Below are positions 8,265 to 17,147 of a stretch of 64,000 nucleotides of DNA, one piece after another. Within the stretch, counting starts at the first letter, position 1. Each line of letters starts with the position of its first letter. Source of the stretch: Lachnospiraceae bacterium (GTDB taxonomy: Bacteria > Bacillota > Clostridia > Lachnospirales > Lachnospiraceae); the NCBI GenBank assembly GCA_900751995.1, contig CAADTP010000067.1:1-64000 (forward strand). Reading direction: 5' to 3'. The notes below the pieces were generated by a model, which made no database searches, was not told the DNA's origin, and worked only from the letters and a program-made list of their open reading frames with translations. Made by a program: the position numbers and the translations under genes.

Positions 8265-9596
8265 ATGCTGATTGTTGGAAACGGAAGAATGATCACAAGG
8301 GATGCATCCTGTGCACTGATTGAGAATGGAGCAGTCGCAATGGATGGAGGCACCATCAAGATGGTGGGGACAACAGATGAAGTAAAGAAAGCATTTCCGG
8401 ATGCAGAGTTTGTAGATGCACGGGGTGGACTCATCATGCCGGCATTTATCAATGCACATGAGCATATTTACAGTGCATTTGCCAGAGGATTAAGCGTAAA
8501 CGGATATAACCCACAGGGATTTCTGGATATTCTGGATGGTATGTGGTGGAATATCGACCGTCATCTTACTCTGGAGCAGACGAAGCTCTCTGCATATGCG
8601 ACCTACATTGATTCGATCAAAAATGGTGTGACAACGGTCTTTGATCATCATGCCAGTTTCGGACATATCACAGGCTCTCTGCATCAGATCGAGGAGGCTG
8701 CGAAGGATCTTGGTGTCCGTACCTGTCTGTGCTATGAGATCTCAGACAGAGACGGGATGGAGAAGTCAAAGGAATCCGTGATGGAGAATGTCGATTTTAT
8801 CAGATATGCACAGCAGGATGACAGTGATATGCTGGCAGCCATGATGGGAATGCATGCTTCCTTTACGATTTCAGATGAGACAATGGCATTGTGCAGGGAA
8901 CTGAAGCCGGAAGGTGTCGGCTATCATATCCATGTGGCAGAGGGAATCTATGATCTTCATCAGTGCCTTAAGGAACACAGCAAACGAATTGTAGACAGAC
9001 TGTATGACTGGGATATCCTTGGTCCGAAGACTCTGCTTGGACACTGTATCTATATCAATGAACATGAGATGGATCTGATCAAAGAGACAGATACCATGGT
9101 CGTACACAATCCGGAATCCAATATGGGAAATGCCTGCGGATGTCCGCCTACCATGGAACTGGTACATAAGGGAATCCTTACCGGACTTGGAACAGACGGC
9201 TATACCCATGATATGATGGAATCCTGGAAGGTGGCCAATATTCTTCACAAGCATCATCTCTGTGATCCGAATGCTGCATGGGGCGAAGTTCCGCAGATGC
9301 TTTTTGAAGGAAATGCGAAGATTGCAAACCGCTACTTTAAGAAAGAACTCGGCGTTCTCAGAGAAGGCGCGGCGGCAGATGTGATCGTAGTGGACTATGA
9401 TCCGCTGACACCTATGCATGAGGGCAATATCAACAGCCATCTGCTGTTTGGAGTAAACGGTGCCATGGTACAGACGACCATCTGTAACGGAAAGATTCTT
9501 ATGAAAGACCGTGAAGTTCTTGTATGTGATGAGGCAAAGGTCATGGCGGACTGCCGTCAGGCTGCAAAGGAACTCGCAGATGATATCAACAGCTGA
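8265..9596 (+). CDS. ssnA: SsnA family amidohydrolase of the purine/selenium gene cluster
   Basis: A 443-residue metal-dependent amidohydrolase of the superfamily that includes cytosine and guanine deaminases. The first metal motif is AHEH (His 65 and His 67); other ligands are in GYHIHVAEG, LGHCIYINEHE and GLGTDGYTHD. In Escherichia coli ssnA neighbours ygfK and xdhD, the family is named as selenium-metabolism linked, and it belongs to the cluster connected with urate use in gut anaerobes. The likely role is hydrolysis of a C-N bond in a purine-derived ring; the exact substrate is inference. The start is ATG 8265, with GGAGGG 8 bases upstream; a longer in-frame start lacks a ribosome site. 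First gene of the plus arm; ygfK follows 40 bp later. Confidence 0.9.
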   Translation: MLIVGNGRMITRDASCALIENGAVAMDGGTIKMVGTTDEVKKAFPDAEFVDARGGLIMPAFINAHEHIYSAFARGLSVNGYNPQGFLDILDGMWWNIDRHLTLEQTKLSAYATYIDSIKNGVTTVFDHHASFGHITGSLHQIEEAAKDLGVRTCLCYEISDRDGMEKSKESVMENVDFIRYAQQDDSDMLAAMMGMHASFTISDETMALCRELKPEGVGYHIHVAEGIYDLHQCLKEHSKRIVDRLYDWDILGPKTLLGHCIYINEHEMDLIKETDTMVVHNPESNMGNACGCPPTMELVHKGILTGLGTDGYTHDMMESWKVANILHKHHLCDPNAAWGEVPQMLFEGNAKIANRYFKKELGVLREGAAADVIVVDYDPLTPMHEGNINSHLLFGVNGAMVQTTICNGKILMKDREVLVCDEAKVMADCRQAAKELADDINS

Positions 9597-9636
9597 CAAT
9601 TATTTCGTATTGTGAAGTTACAGGGAGAAGATAACT

Positions 9637-11388
9637 ATGAGTGATATTATGAAAAGTATTCCATTTGGACAGTTAATGGAATGGATATTGGCAGAACATA
9701 AGGCAACGGGACAGGTTTTTGGTATTCAGAAGGCATATGTGGCAGATCTGGAAAAGACAACAGAGATTTTTGGACGAAAACTGGAGAATCCGGTAGGACC
9801 GGCAGCCGGACCGCATACACAGCTTGCACAGAATCTTGTGGCAGCTTACTATGCAGGAGCTAGATTTTTTGAGTTAAAGACGGTACAGAAGATGGATGGA
9901 CCGGAGCTCTCCGCATGTATTCCGAAGCCATGTATCGTGGCAGAAGATGAGGCATATAACTGCGAATGGTCCACAGAGCTTTATGTTCCACAGGCGATGG
10001 AAGAGTATATCAAGGGATGGATGGCACTTCATGTGATCTCCAAAGAATTCGGACTTGGAAGCCCGGACGGATTCCAGTTCAATATGTCCTGTGGATACAA
10101 TCTTGAAGGAATCAAGGATAAGAAGATTGATGATTTTATTGAGGGAATGAAGGATGCCCGTGATACAGAGATTTTCAGAGAATGCAGGACATGGCTTCTT
10201 GAGCATATCGCTCTCTTTGAACATGTGACCAGAGAGGATATCGAGGCTATTCCATCCGAAATCTGTAATTCCATTACACTTTCTACCATGCATGGATGTC
10301 CTCCACAGGAGATTGAGAACATCGTTATGTATCTCCTTCGGGAAAAACACATCAACACCTATGTAAAATGCAATCCGACGCTTCTTGGATATGAGTTTGT
10401 GCGTAAGGCAATGGATGATCTTGGATATGATTATATGGCATTTACAGATTTCCATTTCAAGGACGATCTACAGTATGAGGACGCAGTTCCGATGCTTAGA
10501 CGCCTCAAAGAAGTGGCTGCACAGGAAGGACTTTCCTTCGGTGTGAAACTGACCAATACCTTCCCGGTGGATATCAAGAGACAGGAACTTCCGGGAGAAG
10601 AGATGTACATGTCCGGTAAGGCACTGTTCCCGCTTTCTATCACAGTAGCTGCACGTCTTGCAGAATCCTTTGACGGAGAACTTCCGATGTCCTTCTCAGG
10701 CGGTGCAGATCAGAAGAACATTGATCAGATCGTGGGCTGCGGCATCTGGCCAGTTACAGTGGCAACCGTTCTTCTCAAACCGGGCGGCTATAAATGGATG
10801 ACCCGTATCGCAGAAAAGGCAGATGAATGCCAGACCGAAAAGGGTGGAAAGGTCAATGTAGAAGAAGTGAAGAAGCTGGCAGCAGACGCACTTGGAAACG
10901 CAAACTACAAAAAGGGTACAAAGAAAGCCGGAAAGAGAATGGAAGAGAAATCTCCGCTTCTTGACTGCCTTAAAAAGAAAGATGCACCGGAAAACAAAGA
11001 ATTTACAGCACATAGACGTGTCTGCGGAAACTGCGTGGATGTATGTCCGAACCGTGCGAATGTTCTGATCGAAGTACCGGAGATGGAACTTCTGCAGATC
11101 CTTCATGTCGATTATATGTGCAATGAGTGCGGCAACTGTCGTTCTTTCTGCCAGTATGCAGGAGCACCATACAAAGACAAATTTACATTATTTGCGACAG
11201 AAGAGGACATGAAGGACAGTACAAACAACGGCTTTGTCGTACTTGATGCAGAGAAGAAAGAAGTCAGAGTAAGAGTTGCAGATAAAGAAGAAACTGTAAA
11301 GGCAGATCAGCCATCCGGCATCCTGACGGAGGGACTGTCAAAGCTTATCTGTGCCGTAATCAATAAATATGCTTACCTGTTAGGGTAA
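9637..11388 (+). CDS. ygfK: YgfK-type oxidoreductase lacking the pyridine-nucleotide domain
   Basis: A 583-residue protein. Residues ~1-400 form a dihydroorotate-dehydrogenase-like TIM barrel (NPVGPAAGPHTQLAQNLV near the start, FNMSCGYNLEG, TMHGCPPQEIE, FSGGADQKNI). Residues ~465-520 hold two [4Fe-4S] motifs (CGNCVDVCPN and CNECGNCRSFC). Escherichia coli YgfK is about 1030 residues because a GltD-like FAD/NAD(P)H domain lies between these two parts; here a short Lys-rich linker replaces it. The reading frame is intact, so this is an architectural difference and not a frameshift. The protein was once called a selenate reductase subunit, but the cluster points to reductive handling of a purine such as urate. 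Electrons may come from the polyferredoxin at 14055 (inference). Confidence 0.85.
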   Translation: MSDIMKSIPFGQLMEWILAEHKATGQVFGIQKAYVADLEKTTEIFGRKLENPVGPAAGPHTQLAQNLVAAYYAGARFFELKTVQKMDGPELSACIPKPCIVAEDEAYNCEWSTELYVPQAMEEYIKGWMALHVISKEFGLGSPDGFQFNMSCGYNLEGIKDKKIDDFIEGMKDARDTEIFRECRTWLLEHIALFEHVTREDIEAIPSEICNSITLSTMHGCPPQEIENIVMYLLREKHINTYVKCNPTLLGYEFVRKAMDDLGYDYMAFTDFHFKDDLQYEDAVPMLRRLKEVAAQEGLSFGVKLTNTFPVDIKRQELPGEEMYMSGKALFPLSITVAARLAESFDGELPMSFSGGADQKNIDQIVGCGIWPVTVATVLLKPGGYKWMTRIAEKADECQTEKGGKVNVEEVKKLAADALGNANYKKGTKKAGKRMEEKSPLLDCLKKKDAPENKEFTAHRRVCGNCVDVCPNRANVLIEVPEMELLQILHVDYMCNECGNCRSFCQYAGAPYKDKFTLFATEEDMKDSTNNGFVVLDAEKKEVRVRVADKEETVKADQPSGILTEGLSKLICAVINKYAYLLG

Positions 11389-11400
11389 TACCAGGGGATT

Positions 11401-11438
11401 TCAGCTTCCGTTTCTGCCTTAGGGCTGACGGAGGCTGA
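11401..11438 (+). other. Stable hairpin in the ygfK-xdhD gap
   Basis: TCAGCTTCCGT and ACGGAGGCTGA pair across a 16-base loop with one weak pair. No T run follows, so it is not a terminator. Within an operon mRNA such a stem may protect or set a processing point between ygfK and xdhD (inference). Confidence 0.45.
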
Positions 11439-11469
11439 TACCCGTCAGAACAGGAAAGGAGAATCCACT

Positions 11470-14052
11470 ATGGCAGTATTTAAAGTAAACGGGCAGAGTG
11501 TCTGCCCGGAAAAAAATCAGAAGCTCATAAGATTCTTAAGAGATGAGCTTCATCTGACATCTGTAAAAGACGGATGCAGTGAGGGAGCATGTGGAGCCTG
11601 TACAGTGATCATCGATGGAAAAACCTGCAAGGCATGTGTCCCGGATACCGACTCTCTGAATGGGAAAGAAATCATAACAGTAGAAGGCCTGACAGAATGG
11701 GAGGCAAAGGTATACACCTATGCATATGGAAAGGCCGGAGCAGTTCAGTGTGGATTCTGCATTCCTGGAATGGTAATGTGTACGAAAGCACTTCTTGACG
11801 AAAATATGGAACCTTCCGATGATGAGATCCGATATGCACTGCGCAATAACTATTGCCGCTGTACAGGATATGTAAAGATCATGGATGCTGTTCGTCTGGC
11901 TGCAAAGATTTTAAGATCAGGTGAGCTTCCGGATGACGGAGATCCGAACTGGACACTTGGAAACTGCGTAGCAAGGATCGATGTAGAAGAGAAAGTTCTG
12001 GGTTATGGAAAATATCCGGATGATTATTATCTGGATGGAATGCTTCACGGCGTGGCTCTCAGAAGTAAATATGCACGTGCAAGGGTTCTTTCCGTTGACA
12101 CGTCTAAAGCAAAAGCTTTTCCGGGCGTGGAAGCAGTGGTGACAGCAGAAGATATTCCGGGAGAAAATAAAATCGGTCATCTGAAGCATGACCAGTATAC
12201 GCTGATCCCGGTTGGCGGTCTTGTGCATTATCTTGGCGATGCGATTGCACTGGTGGCGGCCAAAGACCGTGAAACGGCAGAAAAGGCTGTGAAGCTTATC
12301 AAGGTAGAGTACGAAGTACTTCCTCATGTGCATACGACCGCACAAGCAGCTGCACCGGATGCACCAAAGGTTTTTGACGAAGAAGAAAACAATATCTGTG
12401 CACATAAACACATCAGCAGAGGAAATGCAGAGGAAGCAATCCGAAATGCAAGACATGTGCTCTCAAAGCATTTTGAGACACCCTGGACGGAGCATGCGTT
12501 TCTGGAGCCGGAATGTGCAGTGGCTTTCTATGATGAAGATGGAGATATTTTTGTTTATTCTACAGATCAGTCTGCACATCAGACACTCCATGAATGCTCG
12601 CTGCTTCTTGGAACTGACAAAGTAAAAGTTCAGAATGCACTGGTAGGCGGCGGTTTTGGCGGTAAGGAAGATATGACAGTGCAGCATCTGGCATCTCTTC
12701 TCACCTATGTAACGAAGAAACCTGTGAAGATGAAACTGACCAGGGCAGAATCCCTCCTTGTTCATCCGAAACGCCATCCGTTCTCCATGGATATGACCAT
12801 GGGATGTGATGAGGACGGAAATATTATGGGAGTAAAAGCAGTAGTAGTTTCAGATACAGGAGCTTTTGCTTCACTGGGCGGTCCGGTACTGGAACGTGCA
12901 TGCACCCATGCGGCAGGTCCGTACCATTATGAAAATTTTGAGATTGAGGGAACCGCGTACTATACAAACAATCCACCGGCAGGAGCTTTCCGTGGATTTG
13001 GTGTAACACAGACCTGTTTTGCGACAGAAACTCTCCTGAATATGATGGCTGACAAAGTTGGCATCACACCGTGGGAGATTCGTTATCGTAATGCGATCCG
13101 TCCGGGAGAGGTTCTTCCGAATGGGCAGATCGTAGATGAATCGACCGGACTTATTGAGACACTGGAAGCAGTTAAGGAAGACTATGATGCTGCAATGGCA
13201 GCAGGAAAACCAGTCGGAATCGGCTGTGCCATGAAAAATGCCGGTGTAGGTGTTGGTATCCCGGATACGGGCCGCGTGAAGCTGATCGTTGAGGATGATG
13301 AGAAGCTGCATATCTATTCCGGAGCATCCTGTATCGGTCAGGGACTTGGAACGGTTCTTGTGCAGATGGTGGTTACAAACACGGATCTTACGCATGAGGA
13401 CATCGTATATGAGAGAAGCAATACCTGGATCGCTCCAGATTCCGGAACAACTTCCGGTTCCAGACAGACTATGATCACAGGAGAGGCCTGCCGAAGAGCC
13501 TGTGAGAAACTGATGGAAGACCGGCGAAAGGGCAAAGAGCTTAAGGATATGAAGGGGATCGTATATTACGGAGAGTATCTGGCAAAGACAGATCCGCTTG
13601 GAGCAAATGTACCAAATCCGGTATCTCATGTGGCATATGGATATGCGACACAGATGTGTATTCTGGATCCGAAAACCGGTAAACTGGAGCAGCTGGTTGC
13701 CGCACATGATGTAGGCAAGGCTGTCAATCCACTGTCCTGTGAGGGTCAGATCGAGGGCGGAGTTGTTATGTCCATGGGATTTGCACTGAGAGAACAGTAT
13801 CCGATCGACGAAAACTGTAAACCAATACAGAAGTATGGTTCTCTTGGACTGTTCCGTTCCCATGAGGTTCCGAAGATCAAAGCGATCGTTGTTGACAAGC
13901 CGGGACTGAATGTGGCCTGTGGAGCAATTGGTATCGGTGAGATCACGTCGATCCCGACAGCGCCGGCCATTGCTGATGCATATTTCAGATATGATGGAAT
14001 CCGCAGATATGAGCTTCCGCTTGCCGGTACACCATACGAAAGGAAGGGTTGA
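11470..14052 (+). CDS. xdhD: Selenium-dependent-type xanthine dehydrogenase, fused Fe-S and molybdenum domains
   Basis: An 860-residue molybdenum hydroxylase. Residues 1-155 carry two [2Fe-2S] clusters (Cys 36, 41, 44 and 56; Cys 94, 97, 129 and 131). Residues ~160-860 are the molybdopterin-binding aldehyde oxidase/xanthine dehydrogenase domains, with VGGGFGGKED and a C-terminal GIGE whose Glu matches the catalytic Glu of the family. There is no FAD domain. XdhD-type enzymes hydroxylate or dehydroxylate purines, and their activity is thought to need a labile selenium ligand added by the YqeB/YqeC system, both encoded downstream. Selenium here is a cofactor; no in-frame TGA is involved. AAAGGAG precedes the ATG by 10 bases. 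The stop is 2 bp before the polyferredoxin gene. Confidence 0.92.
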   Translation: MAVFKVNGQSVCPEKNQKLIRFLRDELHLTSVKDGCSEGACGACTVIIDGKTCKACVPDTDSLNGKEIITVEGLTEWEAKVYTYAYGKAGAVQCGFCIPGMVMCTKALLDENMEPSDDEIRYALRNNYCRCTGYVKIMDAVRLAAKILRSGELPDDGDPNWTLGNCVARIDVEEKVLGYGKYPDDYYLDGMLHGVALRSKYARARVLSVDTSKAKAFPGVEAVVTAEDIPGENKIGHLKHDQYTLIPVGGLVHYLGDAIALVAAKDRETAEKAVKLIKVEYEVLPHVHTTAQAAAPDAPKVFDEEENNICAHKHISRGNAEEAIRNARHVLSKHFETPWTEHAFLEPECAVAFYDEDGDIFVYSTDQSAHQTLHECSLLLGTDKVKVQNALVGGGFGGKEDMTVQHLASLLTYVTKKPVKMKLTRAESLLVHPKRHPFSMDMTMGCDEDGNIMGVKAVVVSDTGAFASLGGPVLERACTHAAGPYHYENFEIEGTAYYTNNPPAGAFRGFGVTQTCFATETLLNMMADKVGITPWEIRYRNAIRPGEVLPNGQIVDESTGLIETLEAVKEDYDAAMAAGKPVGIGCAMKNAGVGVGIPDTGRVKLIVEDDEKLHIYSGASCIGQGLGTVLVQMVVTNTDLTHEDIVYERSNTWIAPDSGTTSGSRQTMITGEACRRACEKLMEDRRKGKELKDMKGIVYYGEYLAKTDPLGANVPNPVSHVAYGYATQMCILDPKTGKLEQLVAAHDVGKAVNPLSCEGQIEGGVVMSMGFALREQYPIDENCKPIQKYGSLGLFRSHEVPKIKAIVVDKPGLNVACGAIGIGEITSIPTAPAIADAYFRYDGIRRYELPLAGTPYERKG

Positions 14053-14054
14053 TT

Positions 14055-14546
14055 ATGGCAGTCAAAAAGAAATTTCCATACAAGGCAGCCCTTGTAGCCT
14101 GCAACGGTGGATGCAGGGCGGTGAAAGGAGAAACAGGCTGCAGTGACGGCTGTATCGGCTGTGGTGCCTGTGTCGAAGCATGTAAATTAGATGCAATCTC
14201 CATCAATGAGTATGGAGTGGCAGAAGTGGATGAATCCAAATGTATCGCCTGCAAAAAATGTGTCAAAGCCTGTCCGCAGCAGATTATTCATATCCATGAA
14301 TGTGCAAACTATATTGTAGTTAAATGCTCCAACAAGAGTAAGGGAGCAGAGGCGAAAAAGCAGTGTGAAGTAAGCTGTATAGGATGCGGGATCTGTGAGA
14401 AAACCTGTACTGCAGGAGCAGTCAGAGTAACGGACAATTGTGCAGTGATAGATGAGGAGCTCTGCTTAAGCTGTGGTATGTGTTCTGTAAAATGCCCGCG
14501 TGGCGTGATCCATGATCAGCGGGGAATCTTTACGCCTGTACGGTAA
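14055..14546 (+). CDS. Multi-cluster [4Fe-4S] ferredoxin (RnfB-like)
   Basis: A 163-residue Cys-rich protein with four clear ferredoxin motifs: CIGCGACVEAC, CIACKKCVKACP, CIGCGICEKTC and CLSCGMCSVKCP. An N-terminal ACNGGCRAV...GC segment resembles the Cys-rich linker region of RnfB. There is no membrane segment, so it should be cytoplasmic. Placed directly behind xdhD (2-bp gap), it probably moves electrons to or from XdhD and YgfK. The latter has lost the domain that would take NAD(P)H electrons. I chose ATG 14055, with AGGAAGGG upstream; a TTG at 14049 is less likely. It ends the first part of the plus arm; 286 bp without a gene follow. Confidence 0.85.
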   Translation: MAVKKKFPYKAALVACNGGCRAVKGETGCSDGCIGCGACVEACKLDAISINEYGVAEVDESKCIACKKCVKACPQQIIHIHECANYIVVKCSNKSKGAEAKKQCEVSCIGCGICEKTCTAGAVRVTDNCAVIDEELCLSCGMCSVKCPRGVIHDQRGIFTPVR

Positions 14547-14584
14547 ATACAAAGATATAAAAGTCTGAAAATTATCAAAATAGA

Positions 14585-14614
14585 TTGCAAACATGCTGTA
14601 GAATATGTTACAAT
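14585..14614 (+). promoter_or_regulatory. Promoter upstream of xdhA
   Basis: TTGCAA (14585-14590), 18 bases, TACAAT (14609-14614). Transcription would begin near 14621, giving a leader of about 210 nt that holds a palindromic repeat and then a terminator before xdhA. The xdhABC genes can thus be expressed separately from ssnA-ygfK-xdhD. Confidence 0.65.
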
Positions 14615-14629
14615 CAGAGTATCTGATAG

Positions 14630-14656
14630 GTTGCTGTGAATGAAATAAACAGTAAT
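14630..14656 (+). repeat. 27-bp interrupted palindrome, copy 1 (diverged)
   Basis: It matches the copy at 62566-62592 at 21 of 27 positions, and every difference is a transition. The arms GTTGCTGT and ACAGTAAT can still pair with a G-U. It lies about 10 bases downstream of the expected transcription start of the xdhA leader. Confidence 0.65.
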
Positions 14657-14698
14657 CCTGATAAACAGAATACCTGAAGTGGAAAATAGCATGGTTCG

Positions 14699-14759
14699 GA
14701 GCCGGACGTGAGTTCAGAGGGGAACAGAGAAGTTTCTTGGAACTCAACCGGCTCTTTTT
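14699..14759 (+). terminator. Terminator or attenuator in the xdhA leader
   Basis: GAGCCGG (14699-14705) pairs with CCGGCTC (14748-14754), and a nested TGAGTTC/GAACTCA stem strengthens it; TTTTT follows. It lies about 80 nt into the leader started by the 14585 promoter and 74 nt before the xdhA start. It would stop both read-through from the polyferredoxin gene and new transcripts unless overridden, so it may be a control point for xdhABC. Confidence 0.8.
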
Positions 14760-14832
14760 ATAGCAGCTGATTTTTCAGAAAACAGGGAAAAAGCTTCTGA
14801 TTTGTGAATAAAATGAGGGCAGGTGAAAGGTT

Positions 14833-17124
14833 ATGATAGGAAAAAGCGTTCCGCGTGTAGACGCGTATGAAAAGGTGACCGGCAGAGCCAAATTTACAGA
14901 GGATCTGATACCGCAGGGGTGTCTGACTGCAAAAATACTGCATGCATCTATCGGAAATGGTATCGTAACCTCTATTGACACAAAAGCGGCAGAAGCGCTG
15001 GAGGGTGTCGTGAAGGTTGTGACTTTCAAAGACGTACCGGATCATTGTTATCCGACACCGGGACATCCATGGTCAGTAGAGCCGGCACATCAGGATGTGG
15101 CAGACAGAAATCTTCTTACAGGCCGGGTGCGTTATTATGGAGATGACATTGCAGCAGTTATTGCAGAGGATGAGATCACGGCATCACGGGCATTGAAACT
15201 GATCCGGGTAGAATATGAGGAATATCCGGTAGAGATCCATCCCCGAAAATCCATGCAGGGAAGTAATCCGCCGATCCACTTCGATAAGAAAGACAATGTA
15301 CTGGCACGTTCCAATTATATGGTCGGGGATGTGGAGAAAGGAATGAAAGAATCTGAAACGATCGTGCGTGGAACTTATAAGACACCGATTGTTCAACACT
15401 GTCATATTGAGAATCCGATCTCCTATGCCTACATGGAAAAAGGCAGGGTCGTGGTAGTGACTTCCACACAGATTCCTCATATCGTCCGTCGAGTGATCGG
15501 CCAGGCACTGGGAATTCCGTGGGGCCGTGTTCGTGTGATCAAGCCATACATCGGAGGCGGTTTCGGAAATAAGCAGGATGTTCTCTATGAGCCTCTGAAT
15601 GCCTTCTTGACCACGCAGGTGGGCGGCAGACCGGTCAAACTGGATATCAGCAGGGAAGAAACCTTCTGCAACACCAGAACCCGTCATTCCATCGAATTCG
15701 ATCTTGCAGCGGGTGTGGATAAGGAGGGCAGGCTTCTTGCCAAGGATATGCATTCTTACTCGAATCAGGGTGCTTATGCCTCTCATGGTCATGCGATCGC
15801 AGCGAACGGACTGACCTCCTGGCGTCTGCAGTATGCCTGTCCGAACATCCGGGGAGAAGCCTATACGGTCTACACCAATACACCGGTTGCCGGTGCAATG
15901 CGCGGATATGGAATACCTCAGGTATGCTTTGCGATAGAATGCTTTATGGAGGATGTTGCAAATGCGATTCATATGGATCCCCTCGAATTTCGTCGTAAAA
16001 ACCTGATCCAGGGATATTATGAAGATGTTTATCTGAAACCGATCGCGGCAAATTCAAACAGTATATTTGAATGCCTCAAAAAAGGTGCAGACTATATTCG
16101 CTGGGATGAAAAACGCAAAGAATATGCCGGTCAGAGCGGAAGTATCCGAAGAGGTGTCGGTATGGCACTGTTCTCTTATAAGACAGGTGTCTGGCCGATC
16201 TCTCTGGAAATATCAGGAGCAAGACTTTCGCTGAACCAGGATGGAAGCGTGCAGGTGATCCTTGGAGCTACAGAGATCGGACAGGGAGCAGATACCGTAT
16301 TCTCCCAGATGGTTGCAGAAACACTTCAGACAGATATGGAGCATATACATATCATGTCCACGCAGGATACGGATATTTCGCCATTTGATACCGGTGCATA
16401 TGCGTCCAGACAGACGTTTGTGACAGGAACGGCAGTCCGTCATTGTGCAGAGATCCTCCGTGATAAGATCCTCGCCTATGCCAAAACACTGCTTCCGGAC
16501 ATTGATACCACAGAACTTGAGCTTAGGGATAACTGGATCTGGGCAGGAGGGGAGAGAGCGATCTCTCTTTCGGCACTGGCAGAGGAGAGCTATTACAGCC
16601 TGACGAATTCCTCTGTGCTGACCGCAGAAGTCTCAGAACAGGTGAAAAGAAATACCATTGCGACCGGCTGCTGTTTTGCAGAGGTTGAGGTAGATCTTAA
16701 GCTTGGAAAGATTAAGATCCTTCATATCATCAATGTGCATGACAGCGGGAAACTTATAAATCCACAGCTTGCCGAGATGCAGGTGCAGGGCGGTATGTTC
16801 ATGGGTATGGGATATGGCATCAGCGAGCAGCTGATCCTGGATGAGAAGACGGGACGTCCGCTGAATGGAAATCTTCTGGACTACAAGATGATGACCATGC
16901 TCGATACTCCGGAGATCAAAGTAGATTTTGTGGAACTGAATGATCCGATCGGACCATATGGAAATAAGGCCTTAGGTGAGCCGCCGGCAATTCCGTGTGC
17001 ACCGGCAATCCGAAATGCTGTCCTGCATGCGACAGGAATTGCATTCAACGAGAATCCACTGACACCGCAGAAACTGATCGATGGTTTTCGGAAACATGGG
17101 CTGATCGCAGCGGACAGCAGATAA
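14833..17124 (+). CDS. xdhA: Xanthine dehydrogenase molybdenum-binding subunit
   Basis: A 763-residue catalytic subunit. It begins IGKSVPRVDAYEKVTGRAKF as expected for XdhA, has the molybdopterin-domain motif IGGGFGNKQD and GATEIGQGADTV, and ends with ALGEPP, whose Glu corresponds to the base that starts hydroxylation of the purine. It works with an FAD subunit (XdhB) and a [2Fe-2S] subunit (XdhC), both directly downstream, as a cytoplasmic three-part enzyme oxidizing hypoxanthine or xanthine, or running the reverse reaction on urate. AGGTGAAAGG precedes the ATG. It is more typical of split bacterial xanthine dehydrogenases than the fused XdhD upstream, so the island has two different enzymes of this class. 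Confidence 0.93.
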   Translation: MIGKSVPRVDAYEKVTGRAKFTEDLIPQGCLTAKILHASIGNGIVTSIDTKAAEALEGVVKVVTFKDVPDHCYPTPGHPWSVEPAHQDVADRNLLTGRVRYYGDDIAAVIAEDEITASRALKLIRVEYEEYPVEIHPRKSMQGSNPPIHFDKKDNVLARSNYMVGDVEKGMKESETIVRGTYKTPIVQHCHIENPISYAYMEKGRVVVVTSTQIPHIVRRVIGQALGIPWGRVRVIKPYIGGGFGNKQDVLYEPLNAFLTTQVGGRPVKLDISREETFCNTRTRHSIEFDLAAGVDKEGRLLAKDMHSYSNQGAYASHGHAIAANGLTSWRLQYACPNIRGEAYTVYTNTPVAGAMRGYGIPQVCFAIECFMEDVANAIHMDPLEFRRKNLIQGYYEDVYLKPIAANSNSIFECLKKGADYIRWDEKRKEYAGQSGSIRRGVGMALFSYKTGVWPISLEISGARLSLNQDGSVQVILGATEIGQGADTVFSQMVAETLQTDMEHIHIMSTQDTDISPFDTGAYASRQTFVTGTAVRHCAEILRDKILAYAKTLLPDIDTTELELRDNWIWAGGERAISLSALAEESYYSLTNSSVLTAEVSEQVKRNTIATGCCFAEVEVDLKLGKIKILHIINVHDSGKLINPQLAEMQVQGGMFMGMGYGISEQLILDEKTGRPLNGNLLDYKMMTMLDTPEIKVDFVELNDPIGPYGNKALGEPPAIPCAPAIRNAVLHATGIAFNENPLTPQKLIDGFRKHGLIAADSR

Positions 17125-17147
17125 TATCTGAGAGGAGAAAGCTTGCT

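Noticed and set aside
9637..11388. ygfK as a truncated pseudogene
   Set aside because: Both terminal domains are intact and in one frame with normal start and stop; the difference is a missing internal domain, not a frameshift or early stop.
12871..13863. 330-codon minus-strand frame inside xdhD
   Set aside because: Antisense to a conserved molybdenum hydroxylase; Cys/His/Ile-rich and without a start signal.
11470..14052. Selenocysteine codon in XdhD
   Set aside because: No in-frame TGA before the natural stop; selenium in this enzyme class is a labile cofactor ligand.
14615..14700. Possible purine (guanine/xanthine) riboswitch before xdhA
   Set aside because: AATCCTGATAA recalls part of the purine aptamer, but the conserved GUUUCUACC junction and the two kissing loops are absent, and the hairpin is explained by the dispersed palindromic repeat.
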